64,000 nucleotides of DNA, taken from VAZQ01 sp035263865 (GTDB lineage: Bacteria; Pseudomonadota; Alphaproteobacteria; Rhizobiales; Xanthobacteraceae). This document shows, in pieces, positions 35,825 through 44,178 of the stretch. The stretch lies in contig DATFQX010000216.1 of assembly GCA_035263865.1 (NCBI GenBank), forward strand, positions 1 to 64,000. The letters run 5' to 3'. The translations under genes were made by a program, and so were the position numbers. Position 1 is the stretch's first letter; each line of letters opens with the position of its first letter. The notes beneath the pieces were generated by a model. That model did no database searches. It worked only from the letters and a program-made list of their open reading frames with translations, and was not told the DNA's origin.

Positions 35825-36645
35825 GTCCGGCGCACCGCCTGCCTGCGCAAAGCTGCTGCCATGAGCGCGATGCCGGCAAGCATCAACGGGAGCGACAGAA
35901 GCGTGCCCATGGTCAAGCCGCCCCACAGGAATCCGAGCTGGGGATCCGGCTCGCGAAACTGCTCGCAAATCGAGCGAGCGAGCGCGTAGCCGAAGGTAAA
36001 AGCGCCGAGGATGAAGCCTGGTCTCTTGAGGGCGCCAGCGCGAATGAGAGCCGTGAGCAGCGCGAACAGTAGCAGACCTTCGAGCGCGGCCTCGTATAGT
36101 TGACTCGGATGGCGCGGCAAAGGCCCGCCGGTCGGAAACACCATCGCCCACGGCACGTCGCTGGGCCGGCCCCATAGCTCCCCATTGATGAAATTGGCAA
36201 TGCGCCCGAGAAAGATCCCGATCGTGCCTACCGCACAGGTGATGTCCCCGAGCGAGAGTATGGATAGGCCGCGATAGCGCGCAAATAACGCGACGGCGAG
36301 CACGCAACCGAGAAATCCGCCGTGAAACGACATGCCGCCCTTCCAGAGTTGGAAGCTCTCCAGTGGGTGTGTGGCGAAATAGCTGGGATTGTAGAACAGC
36401 ACGTAGCCGATGCGCCCGCCTAGGATAATGCCGAGCGTCACCCACAGCACGAAATCGTCATAATCGCTGACGGTGATGGGCACGGGCGACGGCCAGAGCT
36501 GCCCGCGCCCGATGATCGCGCGCGCATAGAACCAGCCCAAGAGTATGCCGACGATGTAAGCGAGCGCATACCAGCGGATGGCGATCGGCCCGAAGCTGAC
36601 GAGCACGGGGTCGATCGCGGGGAAGGGAAGGGCATAAAGCGACAT
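35821..36645 (-). CDS. lgt: Phosphatidylglycerol--prolipoprotein diacylglyceryl transferase
   Basis: This 274-residue inner-membrane enzyme transfers diacylglycerol from phosphatidylglycerol to the lipobox cysteine, the first step of lipoprotein maturation before LspA. The signature GRIANFINGELWGRPSD is intact, with HPLESFQLWKGGMSFHGG and HPSQLYEAALEGLLLF. Seven hydrophobic segments fit the known topology. It is the first gene of the lgt-midA-pgeF operon, overlapping midA by four bases, and is divergent from ubiK. Confidence 0.96.
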   Translation of the reverse strand: MSLYALPFPAIDPVLVSFGPIAIRWYALAYIVGILLGWFYARAIIGRGQLWPSPVPITVSDYDDFVLWVTLGIILGGRIGYVLFYNPSYFATHPLESFQLWKGGMSFHGGFLGCVLAVALFARYRGLSILSLGDITCAVGTIGIFLGRIANFINGELWGRPSDVPWAMVFPTGGPLPRHPSQLYEAALEGLLLFALLTALIRAGALKRPGFILGAFTFGYALARSICEQFREPDPQLGFLWGGLTMGTLLSLPLMLAGIALMAAALRRQAVRRT

Positions 36646-36938
36646 CGGGCGACTCGCGCAACCCCGGGTGATGCGGGCAGCGAGCCAACGAAGTCAAGCC
36701 GCTGTGTGGGCGCAATGCGGAAGTCGACGTACCACTGTTCCTCAGTGCTGCGGCCGGCGCCCGCTGACGGTGCTGCCAATATCGAACGCTGTAAGGTCTT
36801 CGCCCAGTTCGAGCGGCCCAGGCGACACTGAGCGCCGCGCCCTTGCATGATATAAGAGGCGCATGGCGCGAGCCCTTGCGGGCCAAGCAAACCGTGCCCA
36901 TTGTTGTGAGGCGATTCAATTCGAACCCGAGACAAGCG

Positions 36939-37196
36939 ATGACCCAGACCACCAACCGTTTCTTCGACGAAATGGCAAGGCTCATGAACGACGCGGCGGG
37001 CGTCGCGTCCGGCGTGCGGCGCGAGTTCGACACGATGTTCCGCAACCAAGCCGACCGCGTCCTGCGCGACCTCGACGTGGTCAAGCGTGAGGAATTCGAG
37101 GCGGTCAAGGAAATGGCGCGCACCGCGCGCGAAGAAAACGAGACCTTGAAGGCGCGCATTGCCGCGCTCGAGGCCAAGCTTGGATCCGGCATCTGA
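36939..37196 (+). CDS. ubiK: Ubiquinone biosynthesis accessory factor UbiK (BMFP family)
   Basis: This 85-residue protein is of the YqiC/BMFP family. UbiK assists the Ubi metabolon in aerobic ubiquinone synthesis and was first described as a membrane-fusogenic protein. The hallmark is an amphipathic N-terminal half (NRFFDEMARLMNDAAGVASG), then a coiled coil ending ENETLKARIAALEAKLGSG. I chose the ATG at 36939 (MTQTTNRFFDE) since this is the family's N-terminus; an open frame runs upstream to 36843. The 293-bp gap to lgt holds no other gene. Confidence 0.92.
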   Translation: MTQTTNRFFDEMARLMNDAAGVASGVRREFDTMFRNQADRVLRDLDVVKREEFEAVKEMARTAREENETLKARIAALEAKLGSGI

Positions 37197-37248
37197 TAAG
37201 CGATTGGATTGTCGTCGTTTTCTGTGCAACGCGGCCGTCGCGCATTTC

Positions 37249-37277
37249 TTGTCTTTCCCGGGCTCGCTCGCTATAAG
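37249..37277 (+). promoter_or_regulatory. Sigma-70-like promoter of rplY
   Basis: TTGTCT (37249-37254) and TATAAG (37272-37277) are 17 bp apart, close to the consensus for the housekeeping sigma factor. Transcription would start near 37284, leaving a leader of about 118 bases before the rplY ATG at 37402. Confidence 0.7.
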
Positions 37278-37299
37278 CGCGCCGAACCGCTGGCGTGGT

Positions 37300-37365
37300 G
37301 CTGCGGCCGCGCATTATCGCGGCCCAGAACCCTAGGAGCGAGCTGGGAGCGGAATGGGCCGCAGC
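37300..37365 (+). promoter_or_regulatory. rplY leader with two mutually exclusive GC-rich helices
   Basis: GGCCGCG (37305-37311) pairs with CGCGGCC (37318-37324) in a tight hairpin. GCTGCGGCC (37300-37308) alternatively pairs with GGCCGCAGC (37357-37365), nine perfect base pairs. Sharing of 37305-37308 makes the two foldings exclusive. Ribosomal-protein leaders often act in autoregulation, so a role for L25 feedback is possible but only inferred. Confidence 0.45.
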
Positions 37366-37401
37366 GTCTCGGCGGCCTTTTGTTGCAAGAGGATTTGCAC
37401 C

Positions 37402-38184
37402 ATGGCGAACGTCAAGCAGATGAAGGCGGTGTCGCGTTCGCGGGCCGGCAAGGGGGCCGCCCGCGCCGAGCGTCGCGCGGGCCGCGTGCCGGGCGTGGTC
37501 TATGGCGACGGCAAACCGCCGCTCAGCGTATCCGTGGATCACGCCGATCTGAAGCAGCGCATCTATGCCGGCCGTTTTCTCACAACCATCTACGACCTCG
37601 AGATCGACGGCACCACGCAACGTGTCATCCCCCGCGACTTTCAGCTCGATCCGGTGAAGGACCTGCCGGTGCACGTCGACTTTCTGCGGCTGGGCGAGGG
37701 CGCGCAAATCCGAGTGCGTATTCCGGTGCACGTCGTCAATGCCGATCAGGCGCCGGGTGTCAAACGCGGCGGCACCGTCAATATTGTCACCCACGCGGTG
37801 GAAGTGGTGTGCTCGCCCGAGCAAATTCCAGAGGCTATCGACGTCGACATTTCCGGGCTAGAGATCAATTATTCGAAGCACCTGAACGAAGTCCCGTTGC
37901 CGCCGAACGTGCGCGTCGTCAGCAGGCTCGATGACACCTTGGTCACCATCGTGCCGCCGTCAGGCTACGCGGAAGAGATGAAGGCCGCGGCCGAAGCTGC
38001 CGCCGCCGCTGCAGCAGCCGCGGCCGCAGCCGCGGAGGCCGGGATTGCTCCCGAAGGCGCGGCTCCGGGCGCAGCACCTGGTGCCGCTCCGGCCGCCGGG
38101 GCTCCGGCTGCCCCCGGCGCCCCTGCTGCCGCTGCCGCCGCGCCGGCGGCAGAGAAGAAGCCTGCGGCCGCAGAGAAGAAATAA
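37402..38184 (+). CDS. rplY: 50S ribosomal protein L25, CTC type
   Basis: This 260-residue protein binds 5S rRNA. The N-terminal L25 domain (about residues 1-95, with AGRVPGVVYG and HVDFLRL) and the C-terminal TL5/CTC beta domain (about 96-190, with GVKRGGTVNIV and INYSKHLNEVPLPPNV) are followed by an Ala/Pro/Gly-rich tail of about 70 residues ending AAEKKPAAAEKK. The tail is low complexity and likely disordered. It is first in a cluster with pth and ychF. I chose the ATG at 37402 (MANVKQMKAVSRSRAGKG). Confidence 0.96.
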   Translation: MANVKQMKAVSRSRAGKGAARAERRAGRVPGVVYGDGKPPLSVSVDHADLKQRIYAGRFLTTIYDLEIDGTTQRVIPRDFQLDPVKDLPVHVDFLRLGEGAQIRVRIPVHVVNADQAPGVKRGGTVNIVTHAVEVVCSPEQIPEAIDVDISGLEINYSKHLNEVPLPPNVRVVSRLDDTLVTIVPPSGYAEEMKAAAEAAAAAAAAAAAAAEAGIAPEGAAPGAAPGAAPAAGAPAAPGAPAAAAAAPAAEKKPAAAEKK

Positions 38185-38195
38185 GGACACTTCCC

Positions 38196-38300
38196 GTCAT
38201 CGGGCACGCGGGCAGTCCGGAAATCGTGCACGATGCGCGAAAGCGCCCGCTGCGTCGGTTTCGTCCGAGATTCCCGGATGCCCACTGGCGCGGGCATGAC
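38196..38300. repeat. Imperfect long palindrome between rplY and pth
   Basis: The left arm (GTCATCGGGCACGCGGGCAG, then TCCGGAAATC) is an imperfect inverted copy of the right arm (GATTCCCGGATGCCCACTGG, then CGCGGGCATGAC). The ATGCCC/GGGCAT pair near the end is also self-complementary. It matches the style of rhizobial REP-like palindromes. It may modulate expression between rplY and pth. Confidence 0.55.
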
Positions 38301-38317
38301 CGCATGGACAGGATTTC

Positions 38318-38929
38318 ATGCTGCTCCTCGTCGGGCTCGGTAATCCCGGTTCGCAGTACGCCGGCAATCGACACAATATTGGTTTCATGGCGCTCGACGC
38401 GATCGCCAAGCGCAACGGCATTGGTCCCTGGCGGCGGCGCTTTCAGGGTGTATCGGCGGAAGGACCGCTGGGTGGCCAGCGCGCGCTCCTGCTGCTGCCC
38501 GGCACATACATGAACGAGTCCGGCCGCGCGGTCGCCGAAGCCGCGCATTTTTACAAGCTTGGCCGCTCGGACATTGTGGTGTTCCATGACGAGATCGACC
38601 TGGCGCCCGGCAAGGTGCGGGTTAAGAGCAGCGGTGGCGTTGCCGGCCATAACGGGCTGCGGTCGATCTCGGCTCACATCGGAAACGACTATCGGCGCGT
38701 GCGCATCGGCGTTGGGCATCCGGGCGTGAAGAGTCTGGTCGAAGGTTACGTGCTCAGCGACTTTGGCAAAGACGAGCGTCCTTGGGTGGAGGCCCTCTGC
38801 GCCATCATCGCGGACAACGCCGAGCTGTTGGCGAAAGGCCAGGACGCGACCTTCCAGAACAAGGTGCATCTGGGCATGCAGGCCAAAGGATTTTTGGCGG
38901 CTAACGAGCTCGAGCAGCCCGACGACTGA
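38318..38929 (+). CDS. pth: Peptidyl-tRNA hydrolase
   Basis: This 203-residue enzyme recycles peptidyl-tRNA dropped from ribosomes. The conserved start MLLLVGLGNPGSQYAGNRHN carries catalytic Asn and His (His20), followed by NIGFMALDAIA. The family blocks LPGTYMNESGRAV and VFHDEIDLAPGKVR with conserved Asp93-type aspartate, and GVAGHNGLRSI are present. It follows rplY across a palindromic spacer, a common rplY-pth-ychF order. Confidence 0.96.
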   Translation: MLLLVGLGNPGSQYAGNRHNIGFMALDAIAKRNGIGPWRRRFQGVSAEGPLGGQRALLLLPGTYMNESGRAVAEAAHFYKLGRSDIVVFHDEIDLAPGKVRVKSSGGVAGHNGLRSISAHIGNDYRRVRIGVGHPGVKSLVEGYVLSDFGKDERPWVEALCAIIADNAELLAKGQDATFQNKVHLGMQAKGFLAANELEQPDD

Positions 38930-38959
38930 CATGCGCGCCTAGATCGATCAGAGAATATC

Positions 38960-40066
38960 ATGGGCTTCAAATGCGGCATTCTCGGCCTTTCCAACGTCGG
39001 TAAGTCGACGCTGTTCAATGCGCTGACGGCGACGGCGGCGGCGCAGGCCTCGAATTATCCGTTCAGCACCATCGAGCCTAACGTGGGCGAGGTCATGGTG
39101 CCCGATCCGCGCCTCGACGTGGTCGCAAAGCTCGCCAAGTCCGCCAAAATCAAGCCGACGCGGCTCACCTTCGTCGATATCGCGGGCCTCGTGCGCGGCG
39201 CCTCCAAGGGCCAAGGTCTCGGCAACCAATTTCTCGCGCATGTGCGCGAAGTCGATGCCATCGCGCACGTGGTTCGCTGCTTCGTCGATCCTGGCCTTGC
39301 GCATGTCGCGGGGGCCATCGACCCGATCGCCGACATCGAAACGATCGAGACCGAGTTGATGCTCGCGGACCTCGACAGCCTGGAGCGGCGTGTCGAGAGC
39401 CTCGCCAAGAAAGCAAAGGGAACCGACAAGGACGCCGTCGAGGCCAAGGAGACGCTCGATCTTGTCAACAGCGCCCTCGCGCTCTTGGGTGAGGGCAAGC
39501 CGACGCGGTTGGTGGAGCGAGAGCCGGAACAGGAGAAGACCTTTCGCATGCTGGGTCTGCTGACCGCCATTCCGGTGCTTTACGTGTGCAACGTCGACGA
39601 GGTCGCCGCCGCGACCGGCAACGACTTTTCGAACCGGGTCGAGGAGCGCGCGCGGGAGGAAGGCGCGGCTTGTGTGGTGATCTCGGCGAAAATCGAGGCG
39701 GAAATCGCCGTACTGCCGGCGCACGAGCGTGCTCAATACCTGGCTGCGATCGGCCTCGAGGAGCCGGGCCTCGACCGGTTGATCCGCGCCGGTTATGCGC
39801 TCCTCAATCTGATCACCTATTTCACTGCCGGTCCGAAGGAGGCGGCAGCCTGGACCGTGACGCGTGGCACGAAAGCGCCGCAGGCGGCTGGCGTCATTCA
39901 CTCCGACTTCGAGCGCGGCTTCATCCGTGCCGAGACCATCGCCTACGACGATTATGTCACGCTCGGCGGTGAAGCGGGCGCGCAACAGGCAGGCAAGATG
40001 CGGCTCGAGGGCAAATCCTATGACGTCGCCGACGGCGACGTCATGCACTTCAGATTCGCGACTTGA
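38960..40066 (+). CDS. ychF: Redox-regulated P-loop ATPase YchF (OLA1 family)
   Basis: This 368-residue Obg-related protein binds ATP better than GTP and associates with ribosomes. The G1 loop GLSNVGKSTLFNALT (about 8-22), switch DIAGLVRGASKGQGLGNQFL (about 72-91) and the altered G4 motif NVDE, typical of YchF, are visible, and a C-terminal TGS domain ends with GDVMHFRF. The role is stress- and redox-linked and incompletely known. It is third in the rplY-pth-ychF cluster and converges on the DUF4282 gene with nine bases between stops. Confidence 0.96.
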   Translation: MGFKCGILGLSNVGKSTLFNALTATAAAQASNYPFSTIEPNVGEVMVPDPRLDVVAKLAKSAKIKPTRLTFVDIAGLVRGASKGQGLGNQFLAHVREVDAIAHVVRCFVDPGLAHVAGAIDPIADIETIETELMLADLDSLERRVESLAKKAKGTDKDAVEAKETLDLVNSALALLGEGKPTRLVEREPEQEKTFRMLGLLTAIPVLYVCNVDEVAAATGNDFSNRVEERAREEGAACVVISAKIEAEIAVLPAHERAQYLAAIGLEEPGLDRLIRAGYALLNLITYFTAGPKEAAAWTVTRGTKAPQAAGVIHSDFERGFIRAETIAYDDYVTLGGEAGAQQAGKMRLEGKSYDVADGDVMHFRFAT

Positions 40067-40075
40067 ATCGGAGCG

Positions 40076-40369
40076 TCACATCTGTTGCCCGCGCTGGCGG
40101 ATCGCGCCCAGGTGTTCGTTGATACGGAACATGATCAGCACGAACTCGGCGATGATGCGCGCGAAGATCACGCCGATCACCACCCCGATGAGACTGGCGA
40201 GAATCCAGAAGACGCCGGCGAGCGGACTAAGCGCCATCAGGGTAAGGCCGGATACGATGCCGGAGAGACCGAAGAGAGCCGAAATGCCAACCGCGAGCCA
40301 GTAAAAAAGCTTGATGATCGAGGGGGTAATGAATCGTTCCCATTGGAACAGGTCGCGAAAATCGAACAT
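40076..40369 (-). CDS. DUF4282 membrane protein
   Basis: This 97-residue protein has the DUF4282 N-terminus MFDFRDLFQWERFITPSIIK, then two transmembrane segments (about 18-42 and 46-72) and the family's REFVLIMFRINEHL-like end (AEFVLIMFRINEHLGAIRQ). I chose the ATG at 40369 because AGGAGG lies just before it; an open frame continues to 40519. The function is unknown. Its stop lies nine bases from the ychF stop. Confidence 0.88.
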   Translation of the reverse strand: MFDFRDLFQWERFITPSIIKLFYWLAVGISALFGLSGIVSGLTLMALSPLAGVFWILASLIGVVIGVIFARIIAEFVLIMFRINEHLGAIRQRGQQM

Positions 40370-40663
40370 GGGTCGTCCTCCTGAGGCAGTGGCGCCGCCA
40401 GTTGAGAAGCTCGCGCAACCGATGCCGTGCTTCGCGGCCGCTTGCAAGCCGCGCCGCCGCTCGTTCGGCCCTCGCCAATCGCCCATGCGAACAATGCACT
40501 GCGGCATGCCGATGGCCATACGATCACCCTCGAGCCTGCGTGGTTAATTTCGGCTAAATCGGCGCCACGGGGCCGCGCGCGAATCCTAACCACTGGATGC
40601 TGCCCCGTTGACCTCGTGGGGGGCGCCGTCTAGGGAACGCCGAACGCAAGCCATAGGATCGCC

Positions 40664-41137
40664 GTGCCCCGTCTACATTGGGAAGATTTCACCCCCGGCC
40701 AAGTGACCGAGTGTGGATCGCGGCTGATCACGCGCTCCGAAATCATTGCGTTTGCCGCCGAATATGATCCACAGCCGATGCATCTCGACGAAGCGGCCGC
40801 GCGCGCGAATATCTTCGGGGGGCTCATCGCGTCGGGCTGGCATAGCTGCTGCATCCTGATGCGTATGCTAAGCGACGACTTCATCGGCGACGCAAGCTTC
40901 ATGGGGGCGCCGGGCGTGGAGGAAGTGAACTGGCTCGCGCCGATACGCCCCGGCGAGCGAATCAAAGCTCGCGCGACCGTGCTCGAGACACGTGCCTCGC
41001 GTAGCCGGCCGGATGTGGGGTTCGTCAAATTCAGGTTCGAACTCGTCAATGCCGCCGACCAGCCGGTGATGACGCTCATCGTGAATCCGATGTTCGGGCG
41101 GCGCGCTGGCGAATTCAGCGCAAGAGAAAGCAGCTGA
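40664..41137 (+). CDS. MaoC-family dehydratase, first of two
   Basis: This 157-residue hot-dog-fold protein belongs to the (R)-specific enoyl-CoA hydratase-like MaoC family. The motif FAAEYDPQPMHLDEAAA (about 29-45), with catalytic Asp and His, and GLIASGWHSCCILMRML are clear. The start is a GTG at 40664. A second MaoC gene follows 16 bp downstream and an MFS transporter overlaps that, so the three form an operon. It probably hydrates or dehydrates an acyl-CoA or a related small substrate. Confidence 0.9.
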   Translation: MPRLHWEDFTPGQVTECGSRLITRSEIIAFAAEYDPQPMHLDEAAARANIFGGLIASGWHSCCILMRMLSDDFIGDASFMGAPGVEEVNWLAPIRPGERIKARATVLETRASRSRPDVGFVKFRFELVNAADQPVMTLIVNPMFGRRAGEFSARESS

Positions 41138-41153
41138 AGGCGGCGAATGAGCG

Positions 41154-41645
41154 ATGAAGTACTTCGAGGATATCGGCGTTGGTGAGATCAGCGATATCGG
41201 GCGCCACACTTTCACTGCCGAAGACATCAAGGGCTTCGCGGCGCGGTTCGATCCACAGCCGTTCCACCTCGACGAAGCCGCTGCGGCGCGCTCGCACTTT
41301 GGGCGGCTCTGCGCCTCAGGTTGGCACACGGCCTGTGTTTGGATGCGGCTGCTGATCGACTTCCGCCGACGCGAGGATGAGGAGCGCCGCGCACGGGGCG
41401 AAGCCGTCGCCCAGCTCGGGCCTTCCCCTGGATTTCGTGATCTCAAGTGGCTCAAGCCGGTCTATGTCGGCGATACCATCTCGTATGCGACCGAAGTGGT
41501 GGAGACGCGGACTTTGAGCAGCCGGCCCGGTTGGGGCGTGATTTCCATCCGCAACACCGGCGTGAACCAACGCGGCGAGCCCGTGATGTCGTTCATCAGC
41601 AGTGTTCTGGTCGAGTCTCGCGAGCGGGGGCCGCACGGATCATGA
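41154..41645 (+). CDS. MaoC-family dehydratase, second of two
   Basis: This 163-residue hot-dog protein has catalytic motif FAARFDPQPFHLDEAAA (about 25-41) and RLCASGWHTACVWMRLL. It is a clear paralogue of the upstream MaoC protein, suggesting a tandem duplication that may form a heterodimer. Its TGA stop overlaps the ATG of the downstream MFS transporter (ATGA). The substrate is unknown. Confidence 0.9.
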   Translation: MKYFEDIGVGEISDIGRHTFTAEDIKGFAARFDPQPFHLDEAAAARSHFGRLCASGWHTACVWMRLLIDFRRREDEERRARGEAVAQLGPSPGFRDLKWLKPVYVGDTISYATEVVETRTLSSRPGWGVISIRNTGVNQRGEPVMSFISSVLVESRERGPHGS

Positions 41646-42862
41646 GCGTCGCCAGCGGGCCGTTGCGCGAGCAGCACGCGTCTGCGGCCAAGCGTGAGGA
41701 GTGCCGCGCCGCCGGAGTCGCCTGCGGTGCGCATGCACTGCACGACGGCTACACCGATCTGATCTACGTCATGCTGCCGATTTGGCAGAAGGAGTTCGGG
41801 CTGGGCTACGCAGAGCTCGGGCTGCTGCGCGGGCTATTCTCCGGCACCATGGCGGGATTCCAAATTCCCTCCGGGCTGATTGCGGAGCGTGTCGGCACCG
41901 CGCCGATGCTGGCGCTCGGCACGGCACTCGCCGGCGCGGGCTATTGCCTGGCCGGCGCCAGCGCGGGCTTCGGTCTCCTCGTCATGGCCTTATTCGTTGG
42001 CGGTCTCGGTGCGAGCGTCCAACATCCGCTTGGCTCCTCACTGATGGCGCGCGCGTTCGCCGGATCGCGCTCGATGAAGGCGCTCGGCACCTACAATTTT
42101 GCGGGCGATATCGGCAAGATGACGGTGCCCGCGGCCGCCTCACTTTTGCTGGTCGTGATGTCGTGGCGCCCGGCGCTTGCTCTCCTCGGCGCTCTCGGTG
42201 TGGCTGCAGCGGCCGCGATCTTTGCGCTCACTCCGCGCTACGGTGCCGATACTACAGCGCACGGGGCGCAGGAGCACGCGACAGGCAGGACAGCCGGCGC
42301 CCGGTACCGCTTCGCGTTTCCGGTGCTGCTCTCGATCGGCATGCTCGACAGCGCGACCCGTATGGGCTTCCTGCTGTTCCTGCCGTTCCTGCTCACGGCC
42401 AAAGGCGCGACGCTACCGACCATCGGGCTTGCGCTGACGCTCGTTTTTGCCGGCGGCGCAGCCGGTAAGCTCGTGTGCGCCTTCATCGGTGCACGCATCG
42501 GAGCCATCGCGACCGTGTGGCTCACGGAGGGACTGACAGCTGGGAAAATCGCGGCCCTGCTGCCGCTTGGGCTCGATGCCGCGCTCCTGCTGCTGCCGAT
42601 CATCGGCATTGCCCTCAATGGCACGTCGTCGGTTCTCTACGGCTCGGTTCCCGATCTAGTTAGGCCTGAGCGCCGGGGACGCGCGTTTAGCGTGTTCTAT
42701 ACGGGCACGATCGGCGCGGGCGCGCCCGCGCCCGCGATGTATGGTGTGCTTGGCGATATGCTGGGCGTACCGACGACTTTGGTCGTCGTCGCCGCGATCG
42801 TGCTGCTCACACTGCCGCTTTCGCTCGTGCTCAAACCTGCGCTAGCACCGCGCTTGCGGTGA
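41642..42862 (+). CDS. Major facilitator superfamily transporter
   Basis: This 406-residue inner-membrane protein has about twelve hydrophobic segments. The N-terminal half has HALHDGYTDLIYVMLPIWQ and the cytoplasmic loop after helix 2-3 (GLIAERVGTAPML) and the family-like GSSLMARAF. HDGY near the N-terminus resembles fosmidomycin-resistance-type (Fsr) MFS exporters. I chose the ATG at 41642, which overlaps the MaoC stop codon, rather than the long open frame to 41447. Co-expression with two MaoC enzymes suggests transport of their substrate or product. Confidence 0.88.
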   Translation: MSVASGPLREQHASAAKREECRAAGVACGAHALHDGYTDLIYVMLPIWQKEFGLGYAELGLLRGLFSGTMAGFQIPSGLIAERVGTAPMLALGTALAGAGYCLAGASAGFGLLVMALFVGGLGASVQHPLGSSLMARAFAGSRSMKALGTYNFAGDIGKMTVPAAASLLLVVMSWRPALALLGALGVAAAAAIFALTPRYGADTTAHGAQEHATGRTAGARYRFAFPVLLSIGMLDSATRMGFLLFLPFLLTAKGATLPTIGLALTLVFAGGAAGKLVCAFIGARIGAIATVWLTEGLTAGKIAALLPLGLDAALLLLPIIGIALNGTSSVLYGSVPDLVRPERRGRAFSVFYTGTIGAGAPAPAMYGVLGDMLGVPTTLVVVAAIVLLTLPLSLVLKPALAPRLR

Positions 42863-42886
42863 GGCTGTTCTGGGTGCGTCCGCCGG

Positions 42887-43255
42887 TCAGCGCACGGAGT
42901 CTCTGACCCATTTGCTGACTGCGCCCGGGAGCAGGTCGAGATAGGGGCACATGAAGAAAGCTTCCCCTTCGCCGCCGCCGAAATAACGGTCGTAGGCTTC
43001 GATCATCATGCGCACCTGAGTTGCGCAGTGCGGCATCGAATCGACGATAAGATCGCCGAGATCGGCATTGGGCTTGCCGAACCGCGGGTCAGCGCTGACG
43101 GTGCTCGCGATACATTCGGTTGCGGAACGCATGAGTGGCTGCATGGCCGCGCTCCTTTGTTGCATGGACAGGGCGGGCACGAGCGTCGGGTTGGCATGAG
43201 CGGCCGTCGCGACAGTCGCGAGGAATGCTGCCGCGGCAAGCGGTGCGAGAATCAT
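42887..43255 (-). CDS. Small exported protein of unknown function
   Basis: I recognise no family. The 122-residue product has a signal peptide (MILAPLAAAAFLATVATAAHA) and a mature part with three cysteines (TECIAS, PHCATQ and MCPYLD) and the aromatic run EAYDRYFGGGEGEAFF. I prefer the ATG at 43255 since it begins directly at the signal peptide, over the open frame to 43321. It is convergent with the MFS gene and divergent from the DUF1236 protein. Confidence 0.72.
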   Translation of the reverse strand: MILAPLAAAAFLATVATAAHANPTLVPALSMQQRSAAMQPLMRSATECIASTVSADPRFGKPNADLGDLIVDSMPHCATQVRMMIEAYDRYFGGGEGEAFFMCPYLDLLPGAVSKWVRDSVR

Positions 43256-43498
43256 CGTATTTCCCCTCCGGCCTGCGAATCCTAGAGGACGGAGAGCGAA
43301 ACAGCCCAGCCGAAAATGCATCTTGCGCGCGCCGGAGCGGGAAAATCCGCGGGCTGTGGTGTCCAGGTAACATCATGCGCACGGACCGAAAGCACGTACG
43401 CGATAGCTTTCGACCTCGCCGCCAAGCTGCGCCTACAGGAACGTTGCCGCCCGTTGCGGCGTTAACCAGCGGTCTTCAATCGAGGCACAGGAGGTTCC

Positions 43499-44026
43499 AT
43501 GCCATCGTTTGTTCGCCCCGCATGGCTCGCGCTCGCCTTCGTTGCTATGGCGATGCCGGCGAGCGCGCAGACTTGGATCTATGAGGCTGACGTTCCGCGG
43601 GCGCCAGTGTACGAGCCGCGCTCCTATTACGAGCCGAGGCCCTACGAGCCGCCGACCTACGAGTCGCGCGCTTATGCGCCAGCGGTCACAGCGGCGCCGC
43701 TTGCGCTCACACCCGCCCAACGCACGACGATCTATCGCACCATCATACCGCAAGGGCGCGGGCGTGGACCGATTGTCCGGGAGCACATTGTGACCGAGCC
43801 GGTCGCGCCGGCACCTGTCGTGCGCGAGCGCGTCGCGCCCCCCGGCTCTGCCTATGCCTACGCTGTCGGCTCCCGAGTCGCGGATGCTTACGCGCTCGCG
43901 CCAATGCCGCAGGCGGTCGTCGCCACCGTGCCGTCCGTGCGGCCGTATCGGTACATGGTGATCAACAATCGCCTGCTGCTGGTCGATCCGGCAACCGGGA
44001 AGGTGGTGGCCGAGGTCACCGATTAG
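43499..44026 (+). CDS. Exported DUF1236 protein
   Basis: This 175-residue protein has a signal peptide ending PASAQ, a Tyr/Pro/Glu-rich repeat region (YEPRSYYEPRPYEPPTYES, about 38-57) and then DUF1236-type sequence: LTPAQRTTIYRTIIP (about 70-84) and a C-terminal VRPYRYMVINNRLLLVDPAT with VAEV. Such proteins are common in Bradyrhizobium-type genomes and have no known function. The Tyr/Pro-rich stretch could be extended or cell-wall-associated. A hairpin terminator follows. Confidence 0.85.
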   Translation: MPSFVRPAWLALAFVAMAMPASAQTWIYEADVPRAPVYEPRSYYEPRPYEPPTYESRAYAPAVTAAPLALTPAQRTTIYRTIIPQGRGRGPIVREHIVTEPVAPAPVVRERVAPPGSAYAYAVGSRVADAYALAPMPQAVVATVPSVRPYRYMVINNRLLLVDPATGKVVAEVTD

Positions 44027-44044
44027 CGCCACGGACGCCCGGCG

Positions 44045-44072
44045 CGAAACCAAACGCGGTTTCGGCGGTTTT
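44045..44072 (+). terminator. Likely intrinsic terminator after the DUF1236 gene
   Basis: CGAAACC (44045-44051) pairs with GGTTTCG (44058-44064), with a six-base loop, followed by GCGGTTTTG containing a T-run. This fits a modest Rho-independent terminator on the plus strand. Confidence 0.5.
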
Positions 44073-44178
44073 GTCCGCGTACTGATCACGGGTGCCGCGC
44101 GCGATCGCGCGGGGGAAGGCACTCGTTTGCGCAGGGAACGGCCGCGAGCCGAACGCAAGAACGCAAGGAGGCACAAAC

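Noticed and set aside
35825..36445. Extension of the midA reading frame upstream into lgt
   Set aside because: The extra sequence is lgt read in another frame. The ATGA overlap gives a natural start at 35824.
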